From assembly GCA_951813575.1 (NCBI GenBank), contig OX638375.1, forward strand, positions 682,001 to 746,000: DNA of 64,000 nucleotides. Reading direction: 5' to 3'. The notes under the pieces were generated by a model. The model searched no databases, had not been told where the DNA came from, and saw nothing but the letters and a program-made list of their open reading frames with translations. A program made the translations under genes and the position numbers. Below, one piece after another: positions 50,632 through 61,846 of the stretch; the first letter of the stretch is position 1, and each line of letters starts with the position of its first letter. The stretch is from Candidatus Binatia bacterium. GTDB taxonomy: Bacteria > Desulfobacterota > Binatia > UBA9968 > JAJDTQ01.

Positions 50632-50722
50632 TGGCGGAGAGAGAGGGATTCGAACCCTCGGTACCCTTTTGGGGTACACACGCTTAGCAGGCGTGCGCCT
50701 TCGACCGCTCGGCCATCTCTCC
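50632..50722 (-). tRNA. tRNA-Ser(GCT)
   Basis: Minus-strand type II tRNA with a long variable arm (TGTACCCCAAAAGGGTACC). The acceptor GGAGAGA/TCTCTCC is followed by G and an encoded CCA (50632-50634). The anticodon stem CACGC/GCGTG encloses CTGCTAA, giving GCT (AGC/AGT codons). The T arm is GAGGG-TTCGAAT-CCCTC. A promoter-like signal precedes it. Confidence 0.95.
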
Positions 50723-50744
50723 AATGACGCGCGACGTACGAAAA

Positions 50745-50773
50745 AATATGGCACAGACCGCCCGTGCGGTCAA
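50745..50773 (-). promoter_or_regulatory. Putative promoter of tRNA-Ser
   Basis: Minus strand TTGACC (50773-50768), 17-bp spacer, CATATT (50750-50745). Five of six and four of six matches. It lies 23 bp before the tRNA 5' end. Confidence 0.5.
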
Positions 50774-50922
50774 ACTTCCGGCACGACGTATCTCACAACA
50801 CCCTGTCTTCCTTGCTTTACATTTTTCGGGACGGCGGTGATATTGAATTGCGGGATGAGGCGCGGGGCCTGCGGCATGAGGCGAAGGCAGGGTGGTATCG
50901 AAGTCCTTGACCAAGCCAAGAT

Positions 50923-50951
50923 TTGACAATTCAGGACCGCCCCAGTAACAA
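50923..50951 (+). promoter_or_regulatory. Putative gltX promoter
   Basis: TTGACA at 50923-50928 with a 17-bp spacer and TAACAA at 50946-50951. The -35 is perfect, the -10 matches three of six. About 70 bp leader to gltX. Confidence 0.45.
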
Positions 50952-51025
50952 GTGCCGAAACCCGTTAAGGGAACGGCTCGCTGAAATTGAACCCCCCGCA
51001 ACTTCGCCTGGAAATCCGGAACTCC

Positions 51026-52459
51026 ATGCCCCATATCCGAACACGTTTCGCTCCCAGCCCTACCGGCTACCTGCACATCGGCGGCGCGCGTACGGCGCTT
51101 TTCAACTACCTCTACGCCCGGCATTGCGGCGGAAAGTTCGTCCTGCGCATCGAGGACACGGACCGCAAGCGGTCGACGCCGGAGGCCATCGACGCCATCC
51201 TCTGGAGCATGGAGTGGCTGCAACTGGAGTGGGACGAGGGACCGTTCTATCAGACCGAGAGGATGGATCTCTATCGGGAGCGCATCCAGGCGCTGCTGAA
51301 CGCAGGGGACGCCTATCCTTGCGTGTGCACACCGGAGACCCTGGACGCCAAGCGCCAGGCCGCGCTCGCCGAGAAGCGCAAACCGATGTACGACGGCACG
51401 TGCCGGCCCCCGGAACGTGCGGCGGTGCCCTTGCCCGAGGGAGTCCCCTACACCATCCGCTTCCGGTCGCCGGAGAGCGGGGCCACGGTGGTGGACGACA
51501 AGGTCAAGGGCCGGGTGGAATTCCACAACACGGAACTGGACGACCTGATCCTGGCGCGTTCGGACGGCAGCCCCACCTATAACTTCTGCGTGGTGTGCGA
51601 CGACATCGACATGGGCATCACCCACATCATCCGTGGCGACGACCACCTGTCCAACACCCCGCGGCAGATGCAGCTCTACCGCGCCCTGGGCTCGGAGCCG
51701 CCCGTGTTCGCCCACGTTCCGCTGATCCTGGGCGAGGACAAGAAGCGGCTCAGCAAGCGGCACGGCGCGACGTCGGTCACGGCCTACCGGGACATGGGCT
51801 ACTATCCGGACGCGCTGAACAACTACCTGGTGCGGCTCGGGTGGTCCCACGGCGACCAGGAGATCTTCGACGCCCGGGAGATGGTGGAGAAGTTCGACAT
51901 CGACGCCGTGGGCAAGTCCTCGGCGGTGTTCAACCCCGAGAAGCTGCTGTGGCTCAACGCTCACTACCTCAAGGAACGGCCCATGTCCCGCCTGGCCGAG
52001 GACACGCTCCCCTACCTCGCCGCGAAGGGTTATCCGATCCCCGAAGACCGCTCGTGGCTGGAGAAGATAGTGGAGACCCTGAGGGAACGGGCCAAGTCCC
52101 TGGTGGAGCTGGTGGACATGGCGCACTACTTCCTCGCGGACACCGTGGAGATCGACGAGAAGGCCGGACGTAAGCACTTGGTTCCCGAGACCAGGAATCT
52201 ACTTCAGGAAGTGTCTGTAAGACTACGAAATCTAGCTGATTTTAACGAGGACGGTATCGAGCAAGTGTTCGGCGACATCGTCGCGGAGCGGGACATCAAG
52301 CTCGGCAAGGTTGCCCAGCCGGTGCGGGTGGCGCTCACCGGCTCGACCGTGAGCCCGGGAATCTACGAGGTCATCGACGTGCTGGGTAGGGGCGCGACCC
52401 TGGCGCGGCTCGCGGCCAGCATCCGCTACATCGACACTCACTCTTCAGCCGCAAAGTAG
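51026..52459 (+). CDS. gltX: Glutamate-tRNA ligase
   Basis: 477 residues. Class I aminoacyl-tRNA synthetase charging tRNA-Glu. The HIGH motif is HIGGARTALFNYLYARH near residue 16 and the KMSKS signature appears as KKRLSKRHGA near 240, both needed for ATP binding. The C-terminal anticodon-binding region is complete. Start ATG 51026 gives MPHIRTRFAPSPTGYLHIGG, the family N-terminus; the in-frame TTG 50987 would add residues absent in homologues. The GlnRS/discriminating status cannot be told. Genes for tRNA-Gln and tRNA-Glu lie 3.5 kb away. Confidence 0.93.
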   Translation: MPHIRTRFAPSPTGYLHIGGARTALFNYLYARHCGGKFVLRIEDTDRKRSTPEAIDAILWSMEWLQLEWDEGPFYQTERMDLYRERIQALLNAGDAYPCVCTPETLDAKRQAALAEKRKPMYDGTCRPPERAAVPLPEGVPYTIRFRSPESGATVVDDKVKGRVEFHNTELDDLILARSDGSPTYNFCVVCDDIDMGITHIIRGDDHLSNTPRQMQLYRALGSEPPVFAHVPLILGEDKKRLSKRHGATSVTAYRDMGYYPDALNNYLVRLGWSHGDQEIFDAREMVEKFDIDAVGKSSAVFNPEKLLWLNAHYLKERPMSRLAEDTLPYLAAKGYPIPEDRSWLEKIVETLRERAKSLVELVDMAHYFLADTVEIDEKAGRKHLVPETRNLLQEVSVRLRNLADFNEDGIEQVFGDIVAERDIKLGKVAQPVRVALTGSTVSPGIYEVIDVLGRGATLARLAASIRYIDTHSSAAK

Positions 52460-52585
52460 AGTCTCGCCCCTCGAGCAAAGCCGAGGAGCCCGTTTGAATC
52501 GGCTGGCTCCATCGACACCGTGGTGCCGAGTATTGTACCCTTGCGTAGAGAATCCGAGGCGGACGAGTCGAGTTGGAGGAACGCC

Positions 52586-53875
52586 ATGCGAGAAACTCTT
52601 GTCCTGAGACCCCGCTCCATCCTCCCCTTCCTCGCGCTGTGCACCGGGTTCATGATGTGGACCGCATGGATGCCGGGCACCGCCGGCGCGCGCGACGCAA
52701 CCCCCTTGGAGACCTGCGAGGCGGCCGCCGCGACGGAGATCATGCTGCAGGCCTGCCGGAAGGCGGCGGCACAGGGACACGCGGCGGGACAGTTCGGGCT
52801 CGGCGCCATCTACTACCAGGGCACCGGAGTGCGCCGAGACTATGCGGAAGCGGCCCGATGGTTCCGTCTGGCAGCGGAACAGGGGCACGCCCGCGCCAGG
52901 AATAATCTCGGCGCCTTATACGCCGACGGCCGAGGTGTGCCCAAGGACTATACCGAGGCGGCGCGCTGGTATCGCCTGGCGGCCGAACAGGGGCATGCCA
53001 GGGCCCAGGCCAACCTGGGCACCATGCATGCCAACGGCCAAGGAATGCCCAGAGACTACGCCGAGGCTTTACGGTGGTACCGGATGGCGGCCAAGCAAGG
53101 AGACCCCAAGGCACAACTCAATATCGGCACGATGTACGCCAACGGCCAGGAGGTCGCCAAGGACTATGCGGAAGCGGTACGGTGGTACCGCATGGCCGCC
53201 GAGCAAGGTTTCAGCCAGGCGCAGCACGATCTCGGCGCCATGTACTACCGGGGACGTGGGGTTGCGAAGGACTACGCGGAAGCCATGCGTTGGTACCGCA
53301 TGGCCGCCGAACAGGGGCATGCCAGGGCCCAGACCGAGATCGGCGTCATGCACTCCAGGGGCCATGGAGTCACCCGGAACCACGCCGAGGCGCTACGTTG
53401 GTTTCGTCAGGCCGCGGACGGGGGAGACCCCTTGGGCCAGTTCAATCTCGGCGTCATTCACTACCAGGGTCTCGGGGTTGCGCAGAACCAGGCCGAAGCG
53501 GCGCGTTGGTTCCGGTGGGCGGCGGAGCAGGGCTTGGCGAGGGCACAATTCACCCTCGGAGGCATGTATTCCCACGGACGGGGAGTTTCCCAGGACCATG
53601 CCGAAGCGGCGCGTTGGTACCGCATGGCGGCGGAGCGGGGACACGTCGGCGCCCAGGCATTGCTGGGGGTCATGCATGTCAAGGGACAAGGGGCGCCCAA
53701 AGACTACGTGCGCGCCTACATGTGGTTCGACCTGGCCGCTTCCGCTGGGTCGGATCCCGCGCGCAAGGCCCGCGACAAACTCGGGAAAGCCCTGCCCCCG
53801 GACCAGGTCGACGAGGCGCAACGCATGTCGCGCGAAAGGTCTGGGGCCATCACGGCACGCAAGCGACGGAGGTGA
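52586..53875 (+). CDS. Secreted SEL1-repeat protein (paralogue)
   Basis: 429 residues from ATG 52586, preceded by GGAGGAA. The signal peptide covers residues 1-33 (ILPFLALCTGFMMW core). Nine SEL1 units of 36 residues follow from about residue 57, each with AAxQGHAxAQxxLGxMYxxGxGVxxDYAEAxRWYRM. The final unit AYMWFDLAASAGS and the tail DKLGKALPPDQVDEAQR are the same as in the SEL1 protein at 6558, so the two share ancestry, differing mainly in repeat number. It is exported and probably a scaffold for protein interactions in the periplasm. Confidence 0.85.
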   Translation: MRETLVLRPRSILPFLALCTGFMMWTAWMPGTAGARDATPLETCEAAAATEIMLQACRKAAAQGHAAGQFGLGAIYYQGTGVRRDYAEAARWFRLAAEQGHARARNNLGALYADGRGVPKDYTEAARWYRLAAEQGHARAQANLGTMHANGQGMPRDYAEALRWYRMAAKQGDPKAQLNIGTMYANGQEVAKDYAEAVRWYRMAAEQGFSQAQHDLGAMYYRGRGVAKDYAEAMRWYRMAAEQGHARAQTEIGVMHSRGHGVTRNHAEALRWFRQAADGGDPLGQFNLGVIHYQGLGVAQNQAEAARWFRWAAEQGLARAQFTLGGMYSHGRGVSQDHAEAARWYRMAAERGHVGAQALLGVMHVKGQGAPKDYVRAYMWFDLAASAGSDPARKARDKLGKALPPDQVDEAQRMSRERSGAITARKRRR

Positions 53876-53963
53876 TCCGGCGGGCGACCCTTTGAGCAAA
53901 CTCAGGATCACCGAATAAGCCGATTGAAAGCCTCGCGCGTCGGAGTTGTAAGATGCCCTGACC

Positions 53964-54833
53964 CTACTTCTCTCCGGTTCCGGGATACACCTCCGGGACG
54001 AAAGTCTGGTCGGCGAAGGGCGGGCGGACGTACGAGCCGGCCTCCGTGCGTTCAGGGAGCTCGATGGGCTCCTGCTCCAGATCCTGATACGGGATCATGC
54101 TCAGCAGGTGGTGGATGCAGTTCAACCGCGCGTGCTTCTTCACGTCGGCATCGACCACGTGCCAGGGAGCCTCCTTGGTGTCGGTGTAGGCGAACATCTC
54201 GTCCTTGGCCCTGGAGTAGTCGATCCAGCGGCGGCGCGACTCCAGGTCCATGGGACTCAGCTTCCAGCGTTTGTGCCTGAGCTTGAGCCGGCGCTGGAAG
54301 CGTCTTTCCTGCTCTTCGTCGGATATGGAGAACCAATACTTGACCAGGGTGATGCCGGATCGGATGAGCATGCGCTCGAACTGCGGGCAGGTACGCAGGA
54401 ACTCGCGGTACTCTTCATCGTTGCAGAAGTTCATGACCCGCTCGACGCCGGCCCGGTTGTACCAGCTCCGGTCGAACAGGACCATCTCTCCGGCCGCCGG
54501 CAGGTGCGCGACGTAGCGCTGGAAGTACCATTGGGTCTGTTCGCGCTCGGTGGGCGCCGGCAGGGCCACCACCCGGCAGTTGCGAGGACTCAGGTGCTGG
54601 GTAATGCGCTTGATGACGCCGCCCTTGCCCGCGGCATCGCGGCCCTCGAACAACACCACCACCTTGAGCCCCTTCTCCTTGATCCACTCGAGCATGGTCA
54701 CGAGCTCGATCTGGAGCTGGAGCAGCTCCTCCTCGTAGCGCTTGTTGTCGATCTTCCTGGGCCGATCCGCGGCCTCCTTGCCCGCCTTCCCCGCCTTGTC
54801 CTTCCGCTTCTTCGCCTTCTCCGTCTTGTTCAT
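53964..54833 (-). CDS. ppk2: Polyphosphate kinase 2
   Basis: 289 residues from ATG 54833 (AGGAG upstream). A lysine-rich N-terminal segment (residues 1-30) precedes the PPK2 domain: the Walker A-like FEGRDAAGKGGVIKRIT near residues 65-80, the lid segment NCRVVALPAPTEREQTQWYFQRYV, and the Walker B DRSWYNRAGVERVMNFC. Catalyses phosphate transfer between polyphosphate and nucleotides (ADP or GDP to the triphosphate, or the reverse). It is a single-domain class I form. Confidence 0.9.
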   Translation of the reverse strand: MNKTEKAKKRKDKAGKAGKEAADRPRKIDNKRYEEELLQLQIELVTMLEWIKEKGLKVVVLFEGRDAAGKGGVIKRITQHLSPRNCRVVALPAPTEREQTQWYFQRYVAHLPAAGEMVLFDRSWYNRAGVERVMNFCNDEEYREFLRTCPQFERMLIRSGITLVKYWFSISDEEQERRFQRRLKLRHKRWKLSPMDLESRRRWIDYSRAKDEMFAYTDTKEAPWHVVDADVKKHARLNCIHHLLSMIPYQDLEQEPIELPERTEAGSYVRPPFADQTFVPEVYPGTGEK

Positions 54834-54915
54834 GTTTTTCTCCTGCTTGACGTTCAAGAGGATCTCCTGCGGTGGCCGGCAAGATAAACCATAGATCGCC
54901 CGGCCCGCAATTGGC

Positions 54916-55860
54916 TTATGCGACGGCACCCCGGCGCCGCCGGCGGAGCCTCTCGTGGTTCAGCACGTAGAGGCCGCCGCCGCAGACCAGCGCCATCCCG
55001 GCGTATGTCACCGCATCCGGCCAGTCGCCGAAGAACAGCACCCCCCAGAGCACCGACATGGGCAGCGCCACGTACTCGAACGGCGCCAGCGCCGCGGGCA
55101 CCGAGACGCGGTATCCCTGGGACATGAGGTAGCTGGCGGTTCCGTTGAGGACGCCGATGCCGATGAAGAGCGCGCCGTCAGCGGTTGACGGGGCCGTCCA
55201 GGCCCGCAGCAGGAACGAAAGGCTCCCGCCGTCGTTGGGGGAGAACCGCCCGTCTCCCGCTACGAGCCCCATGGTGGCGCTCGCGGCGATGAAGCTCATC
55301 TGGGAATAGAAGGAGATGGTGGAGGCGCGCTCGGTGGTGCCGAGACGGCGGGTCATGATCTGCATGCACGCATAGCAGCAGGATGCGGCCAGGGGGAACA
55401 GCGCCACCAGCCGCACGGCACCTTCACCGGGACGAAGCATCACGATGACGCCCGCGAGGCCCACGCACACCGCGGCCCAGCGGCGGACGCCCACCGTTTC
55501 CCGCAGCACGAGCGCGGTCAGCGCGGTGATCAGCACCGGCGCGATGAAGAAGATCGACGTGGCCTCGGCGATGCTCATTGAGGCCAGACCGAGAAAAAAC
55601 GTGCTGTTGGCGATGACCAGCAGGGTGGAACGGGTCACAATGAGGCCGACGCGGCGGGTGCGCCACAGCCGGAAGCCCCCTTCCATACGCATGGCGAACA
55701 ACGTGACCGCCACCGCGCTGCTGGCGCGCACCAGGACGATCTCATGCAGCGGATAGGTCCCGCTCAGCCACTTGATGGTGGCATCCTGGAGGATGAAGAG
55801 GGTCACCGCGCTGACGACGCAGGCGATCCCGAGCATGCGATGGTCCATTGGGGGTATCAC
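54916..55860 (-). CDS. EamA/DMT-superfamily transporter
   Basis: 314 residues with ten membrane helices in two EamA halves (first ending about residue 140, second about 290). The pattern IACVVSAVTLFILQDATIKWLSG at the N-terminus and LMSQGYRVSVPAALAPFEYVALP in the second half are typical of drug/metabolite exporters. Start GTG 55860 is the longest; ATG 55848 or 55836 are alternatives with no clearer ribosome-binding site. Substrate unknown; members export amino acids or metabolites. Confidence 0.8.
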   Translation of the reverse strand: MIPPMDHRMLGIACVVSAVTLFILQDATIKWLSGTYPLHEIVLVRASSAVAVTLFAMRMEGGFRLWRTRRVGLIVTRSTLLVIANSTFFLGLASMSIAEATSIFFIAPVLITALTALVLRETVGVRRWAAVCVGLAGVIVMLRPGEGAVRLVALFPLAASCCYACMQIMTRRLGTTERASTISFYSQMSFIAASATMGLVAGDGRFSPNDGGSLSFLLRAWTAPSTADGALFIGIGVLNGTASYLMSQGYRVSVPAALAPFEYVALPMSVLWGVLFFGDWPDAVTYAGMALVCGGGLYVLNHERLRRRRRGAVA

Positions 55861-55871
55861 CGACTCCCGCC

Positions 55872-55900
55872 TTGACGCCCAGGACTGATTGATTTATCCT
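55872..55900 (+). promoter_or_regulatory. Promoter of the tRNA-Gln/tRNA-Glu pair
   Basis: TTGACG at 55872-55877, 17-bp spacer, TATCCT at 55895-55900. Start of transcription would fall about 6 bp before tRNA-Gln. Confidence 0.55.
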
Positions 55901-55912
55901 TGGAAATCGCAC

Positions 55913-55988
55913 TGAGGAGTCGGCTAATTGGTAAGCCACCTGACTCTGGATCAGGCGATTGTAGGTTCGAGTCCTACCTCCTCAGCCA
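55913..55988 (+). tRNA. tRNA-Gln(CTG)
   Basis: TGAGGAG/CTCCTCA acceptor stem, D arm, anticodon stem CCTGA/TCAGG enclosing CTCTGGA, giving anticodon CTG; T arm GTAGG-TTCGAGT-CCTAC; encoded CCA at 55986-55988. One base separates it from tRNA-Glu, so both come from one transcript. Confidence 0.95.
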
Positions 55989-55989
55989 C

Positions 55990-56064
55990 GGTCCCATCGT
56001 CTAGCGGTTAGGACGCTGGCCTCTCACGCCAGAAACACGGGTTCGAGTCCCGTTGGGATCACCA
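55990..56064 (+). tRNA. tRNA-Glu(CTC)
   Basis: GGTCCCA/TGGGATC acceptor (one G-T pair), anticodon stem CTGGC/GCCAG enclosing CTCTCAC, giving anticodon CTC; T arm ACGGG-TTCGAGT-CCCGT; discriminator A and encoded CCA (56062-56064). Confidence 0.95.
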
Positions 56065-56105
56065 CCCAACATCTCCTCCGCGCGGTCCGCCCGGCCGCAT
56101 CGGCC

Positions 56106-56570
56106 TCAGCGCAAACGTTTTCCGATATAGCTTGAACCGGCATCCCGCGCCGCGGGGGGCCATACTTCCTGTTCCATGCCTTCGCCGGTGAACTGCGCGG
56201 CGAGGGTGGCGTAGGGTTCGGGCAGGTCCACCGCCACGGCGCCGGCCCAGAGTCCGTCAAGGTCGTAGAACCGCCGCACGGGCTCGTAGAAGATGTGCAC
56301 GAGGACGTCGGAGAAGTCCATGAGCACCCACTGGCCCCGGGCGATCCCCTCGCTGGCAAGCGGACGCACGCCCCGCGGGCGGCCGTCTTCCTTGAGTCCT
56401 TCCGCGATACTCTGGACGTGCCGGTCGGAGCGGCCGGAACAGATGATGAAGTAGTCGGCGATGGTGGTCAGGCCGCCGACCTCCAGCAGGGCGAGGTCCT
56501 GGGCCTTCTTCTCAAGCGCGAAGCCGCAGAGCAGCAGCGCCTTATCCCTGGCTTCGAGGGCCTCGGACAC
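56106..56570 (-). CDS. rsfS: Ribosome silencing factor RsfS
   Basis: 154 residues. RsfS binds L14 on the 50S subunit and blocks subunit joining in poor nutrition. The family core is DYFIICSGRSDRHVQSIAEGLKEDGRP, followed by GQWVLMDFSDVLVHIFYEPVRRFYDLDGLW. I chose GTG 56570, which has GGAG five bases upstream and overlaps the nadD stop as TAGTG; GTG 56576 is an alternative. The C-terminal tail after the DLP stretch is longer than usual (about 30 residues). Confidence 0.88.
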   Translation of the reverse strand: MSEALEARDKALLLCGFALEKKAQDLALLEVGGLTTIADYFIICSGRSDRHVQSIAEGLKEDGRPRGVRPLASEGIARGQWVLMDFSDVLVHIFYEPVRRFYDLDGLWAGAVAVDLPEPYATLAAQFTGEGMEQEVWPPAARDAGSSYIGKRLR

Positions 56571-57229
56571 TAGCACTCCGTTGGCTCGTTGTAGAGGTGT
56601 TGTTCTTTCACGTAGCGCTGCACTTCCGCAGGGACCAAATGGCGAATCGATTTCCCCTTTCCCAGCAGCTCCCGTATGGCCGAGGCGGACACGGAGACGT
56701 CGGTCAAACGCTTGAACAGGAGCTCCTTGCCGAACTCGTTCCGGAAGCCGGATCGGACCGGATCATAGCAAAACGCCTCCCGCACGACAATGGGGATCTT
56801 CTCGTACGGCAACGCGTCGCCGGACCCGGGGCGGGAGGTCACGATGACATGGGTGAGCGCCAGCAGCCCGCGCCAGTCCTTCCAGGAGCCGAGGAGCAGG
56901 AAGGCATCGAGCCCGAGGATCAGGTACAAGTCGTCCTTCGCGTCCAGTCCGGCGGCGAAATGGCGCACGGTGTCGATGGAATAGGAGGCTCCCGGGCGGG
57001 TAACCTCCACGTCGGAGACGCCCAGGCCGGGGTTGTCCGCCACCGCCAGCCGCACCATCTCCAGGCGGTGATGCGCCGCCGCCCCCGGCCGGCCGCTCCG
57101 GTGCGGCGGCACGCCGCACGGCACGAAGCGGACCTCGTCCAGAGCGTAAGCTTCCCGCACCTCCTCGGCGCTCCTCAGGTGGCCGTGGTGGATGGGGTCG
57201 AAGGTGCCGCCGAACAGGCCGAGTCGCAT
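56570..57229 (-). CDS. nadD: Nicotinate-nucleotide adenylyltransferase
   Basis: 219 residues. Makes deamido-NAD from nicotinate mononucleotide and ATP. Signature GLFGGTFDPIHHGHLRSAEEV at residues 4-24 contains the nucleotidyltransferase HxGH; SVSASAIRELLGKGKSI gives the C-terminal (H/T)IxxSSTxIR-type motif with SASAIR. The start is ATG 57229, 8 bp after proA; the frame is open upstream but overlaps proA. Confidence 0.9.
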   Translation of the reverse strand: MRLGLFGGTFDPIHHGHLRSAEEVREAYALDEVRFVPCGVPPHRSGRPGAAAHHRLEMVRLAVADNPGLGVSDVEVTRPGASYSIDTVRHFAAGLDAKDDLYLILGLDAFLLLGSWKDWRGLLALTHVIVTSRPGSGDALPYEKIPIVVREAFCYDPVRSGFRNEFGKELLFKRLTDVSVSASAIRELLGKGKSIRHLVPAEVQRYVKEQHLYNEPTEC

Positions 57230-57237
57230 GGGAGGGT

Positions 57238-58494
57238 TCAGGTACGGACCTGGCCGTCGCCGAAAACGAAGAACTTGGTGCTGGTAAGCTCTTCCAGCCC
57301 CATGGGGCCGAAGGCGTGAATCTTGCTGGTGCTGATGCCGATCTCCGCGCCGAGGCCCAGCTCGCCGCCGTCGTTGAAACGCGTGGAGGCGTTGACCAGC
57401 ACCGCGGACGACTGGACCCGCGCCACGAAGTCCTCGGCCTTGCCGCGGTCCGCGGTGACGATGGTCTCGGTGTGGTCCGAGCCGTATTGCCGGATGTGCT
57501 CGATGGCCTCGTCCATGTCCGCCACCACCCGCACCGCCAGCACCAGGTCCAGGTATTCCTCGTGCCAGTCCGCCTCGCCGGCCGAGGCCACGCCGTTCAC
57601 CAGCGCCCGGGTCTTCTCGCAACCCCGCACCTCCACGCCACACTCTCTCAGCTTGCCGATGACCGCGGGCAGGAACCGCGGCGCCACCGCCTCGTGGACC
57701 AGCAGGGTCTCCATGGCGTTGCACACCGAGGGACGCTGGACCTTGGCGTTGAGGGAGATGCGCTCCGCCATGTCCAGGTCCGCGTCGCTGTCGACGTAGA
57801 CGTGGCACACCCCCTTGTAGTGCTTCACGACCGGCACCCGTGAGTTGGCCGCCACGAACCGGATGAGCTCCTCGCCGCCCCGGGGGATGACCAGGTCCAC
57901 GTATTCCTCGAGCTTCAGCAGCTCATGGATCATCGCCCGGTCGGTGGAGGCCACGACCTGCACCGCGTCCTCCGGCGCCCCCACACCCACACACGCCTCC
58001 CGCAGCACGTCGCCGACGGCCTGGTTGGAGAACTTCGCCTCGCGGCCGCCCTTGAGGATGACGGCGTTGCCCGACTTGATGCACAGCGACGCGGCGTCCG
58101 CGGTGACGTTGGGGCGGGCCTCGTAGATGATGGTGATGACCCCCAGCGGGATCCGCATCCGGCCGACCTCGAGGCCGTTGGGCCGTTGCCACCTGCGGGT
58201 GACCGCCCGCACGGGATCGGGCAGAGCGACGATGTCCCGGATGCCAGCGGCCATGGCCGCCACCCGCTGGGGATTCAGCGTCAGCCGGTCGATCATCGCC
58301 TTGGAGAGCCCGTTCTCGCCCGCGGCGCCGATGTCCCGGGCGTTCTCGGCGAGCAGGAAGTCCAGGCGCGCCTCGAGGCCGTCGGCCATGGCCGCGAGGG
58401 TCCGGTTCTTCAGGTCGGTGGATAGATTGGCCAGGGCGCCGGCGGCTTCCCTGGCCCGCCGCCCGATGACGAATGCTTCCTCGGCTACTGCCAT
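57238..58494 (-). CDS. proA: Gamma-glutamyl phosphate reductase
   Basis: 418 residues. Second step of proline synthesis, reducing gamma-glutamyl phosphate to glutamate semialdehyde with NADPH. The catalytic Cys is in the segment [19 protein letters not shown] (residue near 250), and [33 protein letters not shown] is the cofactor-binding core. AAGGGAAG precedes the ATG; spacing to proB is 29 bp. Co-transcription with proB and obgE is normal. Confidence 0.95.
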   Translation of the reverse strand: MAVAEEAFVIGRRAREAAGALANLSTDLKNRTLAAMADGLEARLDFLLAENARDIGAAGENGLSKAMIDRLTLNPQRVAAMAAGIRDIVALPDPVRAVTRRWQRPNGLEVGRMRIPLGVITIIYEARPNVTADAASLCIKSGNAVILKGGREAKFSNQAVGDVLREACVGVGAPEDAVQVVASTDRAMIHELLKLEEYVDLVIPRGGEELIRFVAANSRVPVVKHYKGVCHVYVDSDADLDMAERISLNAKVQRPSVCNAMETLLVHEAVAPRFLPAVIGKLRECGVEVRGCEKTRALVNGVASAGEADWHEEYLDLVLAVRVVADMDEAIEHIRQYGSDHTETIVTADRGKAEDFVARVQSSAVLVNASTRFNDGGELGLGAEIGISTSKIHAFGPMGLEELTSTKFFVFGDGQVRT

Positions 58495-58523
58495 GTGACT
58501 TCCCTTTCGGCTGGTGCCCTGTT

Positions 58524-60705
<2,182 letters not shown>

Positions 60706-60860
60706 CTAGTGTGGTGTCTCACACTGCCTGCAACGGACCGCGGCTGTTATGCGGCAATACCGCTTACGACAAAGCGAGGAAAGGAATACGAGGAATGGGA
60801 TGCGGCGGGGCCGCAAGGATGGAGGCCCTCCACGCGCGCGATCATGCACGCGGCGGCCTC

Positions 60861-61115
60861 TCAGGCTGGTATGATGGCGACCCGTTTGCGCGAACGGCCC
60901 CAGCGCTTGTACTCCACCGTGCCCTCGACCAGGGCGAACAGCGTGTAGTCGCGACCCATGCCGACGTTCTTGCCCGGATGGATCCTGGTGCCCAACTGAC
61001 GGACCAGGATGTTGCCCGCCTTGACGTGCTCTCCGCCATAGCGCTTGACGCCGCGCCTCTGTCCGTGACTGTCGCGACCGTTGCGTGAGCTTCCGCCTGA
61101 TTTCTTGTGCGCCAT
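60861..61115 (-). CDS. rpmA: 50S ribosomal protein L27
   Basis: 84 residues. [19 protein letters not shown] at the start and the conserved [22 protein letters not shown] identify L27, which contacts the peptidyl-transferase centre and tRNA. Follows rplU by 13 bp with GAGG upstream. Confidence 0.97.
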   Translation of the reverse strand: MAHKKSGGSSRNGRDSHGQRRGVKRYGGEHVKAGNILVRQLGTRIHPGKNVGMGRDYTLFALVEGTVEYKRWGRSRKRVAIIPA

Positions 61116-61128
61116 CGGTTGTTCCGCC

Positions 61129-61452
61129 TCAAGCCTGGATTTCGGTGATTCTCAGGGTCGTCTGCATCTGGCGGTGGCCCTGTTTCCGCTTGTAGCCCTT
61201 CCGCCTCTTCTTCTTGAAGACGATGATCTTCTTGGCAAGCCCCTGCTCGACGATCTCCGCCGTGACCTGGGCCTGTTCCACCACCGGAGTGCCGATGGTC
61301 GCCTGCTCGTCATCGCCGCCGCTCACCAGCAGCACCTCGTCCAGGGTCACGGTAGCGCCGACCTCACCGCCCAGGCGCTCCACTTCCACCATCTCTCCCT
61401 CGGCCACCCGGTACTGCTTCCCGCCCGTCTTTATGACTGCATAACGTCCCAT
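61129..61452 (-). CDS. rplU: 50S ribosomal protein L21
   Basis: 107 residues. [21 protein letters not shown] and the C-terminal [17 protein letters not shown] identify L21, a 23S rRNA-binding protein. The start ATG 61452 has no Shine-Dalgarno; a -10 box ends 12 bp before it, so the mRNA leader would be only a few bases. First gene of the rplU-rpmA-obgE-proB-proA-nadD-rsfS order. Confidence 0.97.
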   Translation of the reverse strand: MGRYAVIKTGGKQYRVAEGEMVEVERLGGEVGATVTLDEVLLVSGGDDEQATIGTPVVEQAQVTAEIVEQGLAKKIIVFKKKRRKGYKRKQGHRQMQTTLRITEIQA

Positions 61453-61463
61453 AGTTGCATGAC

Positions 61464-61492
61464 TTTGTAATGGAGAAGCGCCCGATTGTCAA
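61464..61492 (-). promoter_or_regulatory. Promoter of the rplU operon
   Basis: On the minus strand TTGACA (61492-61487), a 17-bp spacer and TACAAA (61469-61464). The predicted start of transcription is about five to seven bases before the rplU ATG. Confidence 0.65.
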
Positions 61493-61604
61493 ATGCTCGC
61501 GCGGTTTGGCTGGAAGCCGAAGGCGGGCGGGTTCGGGACTTGTTCGTCCAGCCTGTGTCCTACGAGCCGGCGGCTGCCACCAACCTCCGCCACGGGCTGT
61601 TCCA

Positions 61605-61790
61605 TCATGAGAAGGGAACCGTCAGGCCGACCTCGATGAGGTGTGCCCGGGGTTCGTCCTGATGCCTCGGAAACGGGCCGTGGACGTGCCGAAGAACCTG
61701 CATCCCACGTTGATCTCCAGCCGTTTCACCGGGATCTTGATGCCGGCCATGGCCTGGGCGGATGTGCGACGTCTGCTTCATGCTGGGACC
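61605..61790 (-). pseudogene. Decayed copy of an outer-membrane barrel C-terminus
   Basis: The minus strand reads AMAGIKIPVKRLEINVGCRFFGTS, matching FMLGIKYPVDRLELGIGYRLLGTT in the intact gene at 61847. It then loses frame, and resumes in another frame as AHLIEVGLTVPFS followed by TGA, matching THNFELGVTFRF. Upstream (about 61770-61790) only TSAQ-like residues can be aligned. Two or more frameshifts and no start make it a pseudogene of a tandem duplicate. Confidence 0.6.
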
Positions 61791-61846
61791 CCAAGGGGCG
61801 CCGGTTGTTGCCGCGTTCGCGGAGACCGAAGATCGTGAAGGAATCT

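Larger units (their letters stand above)
50723..51025. other. 303-bp gap between divergent tRNA-Ser and gltX
   Basis: Contains the two outward promoters listed separately (minus-strand tRNA-Ser and plus-strand gltX); no gene or structured RNA recognised. Confidence 0.6.
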
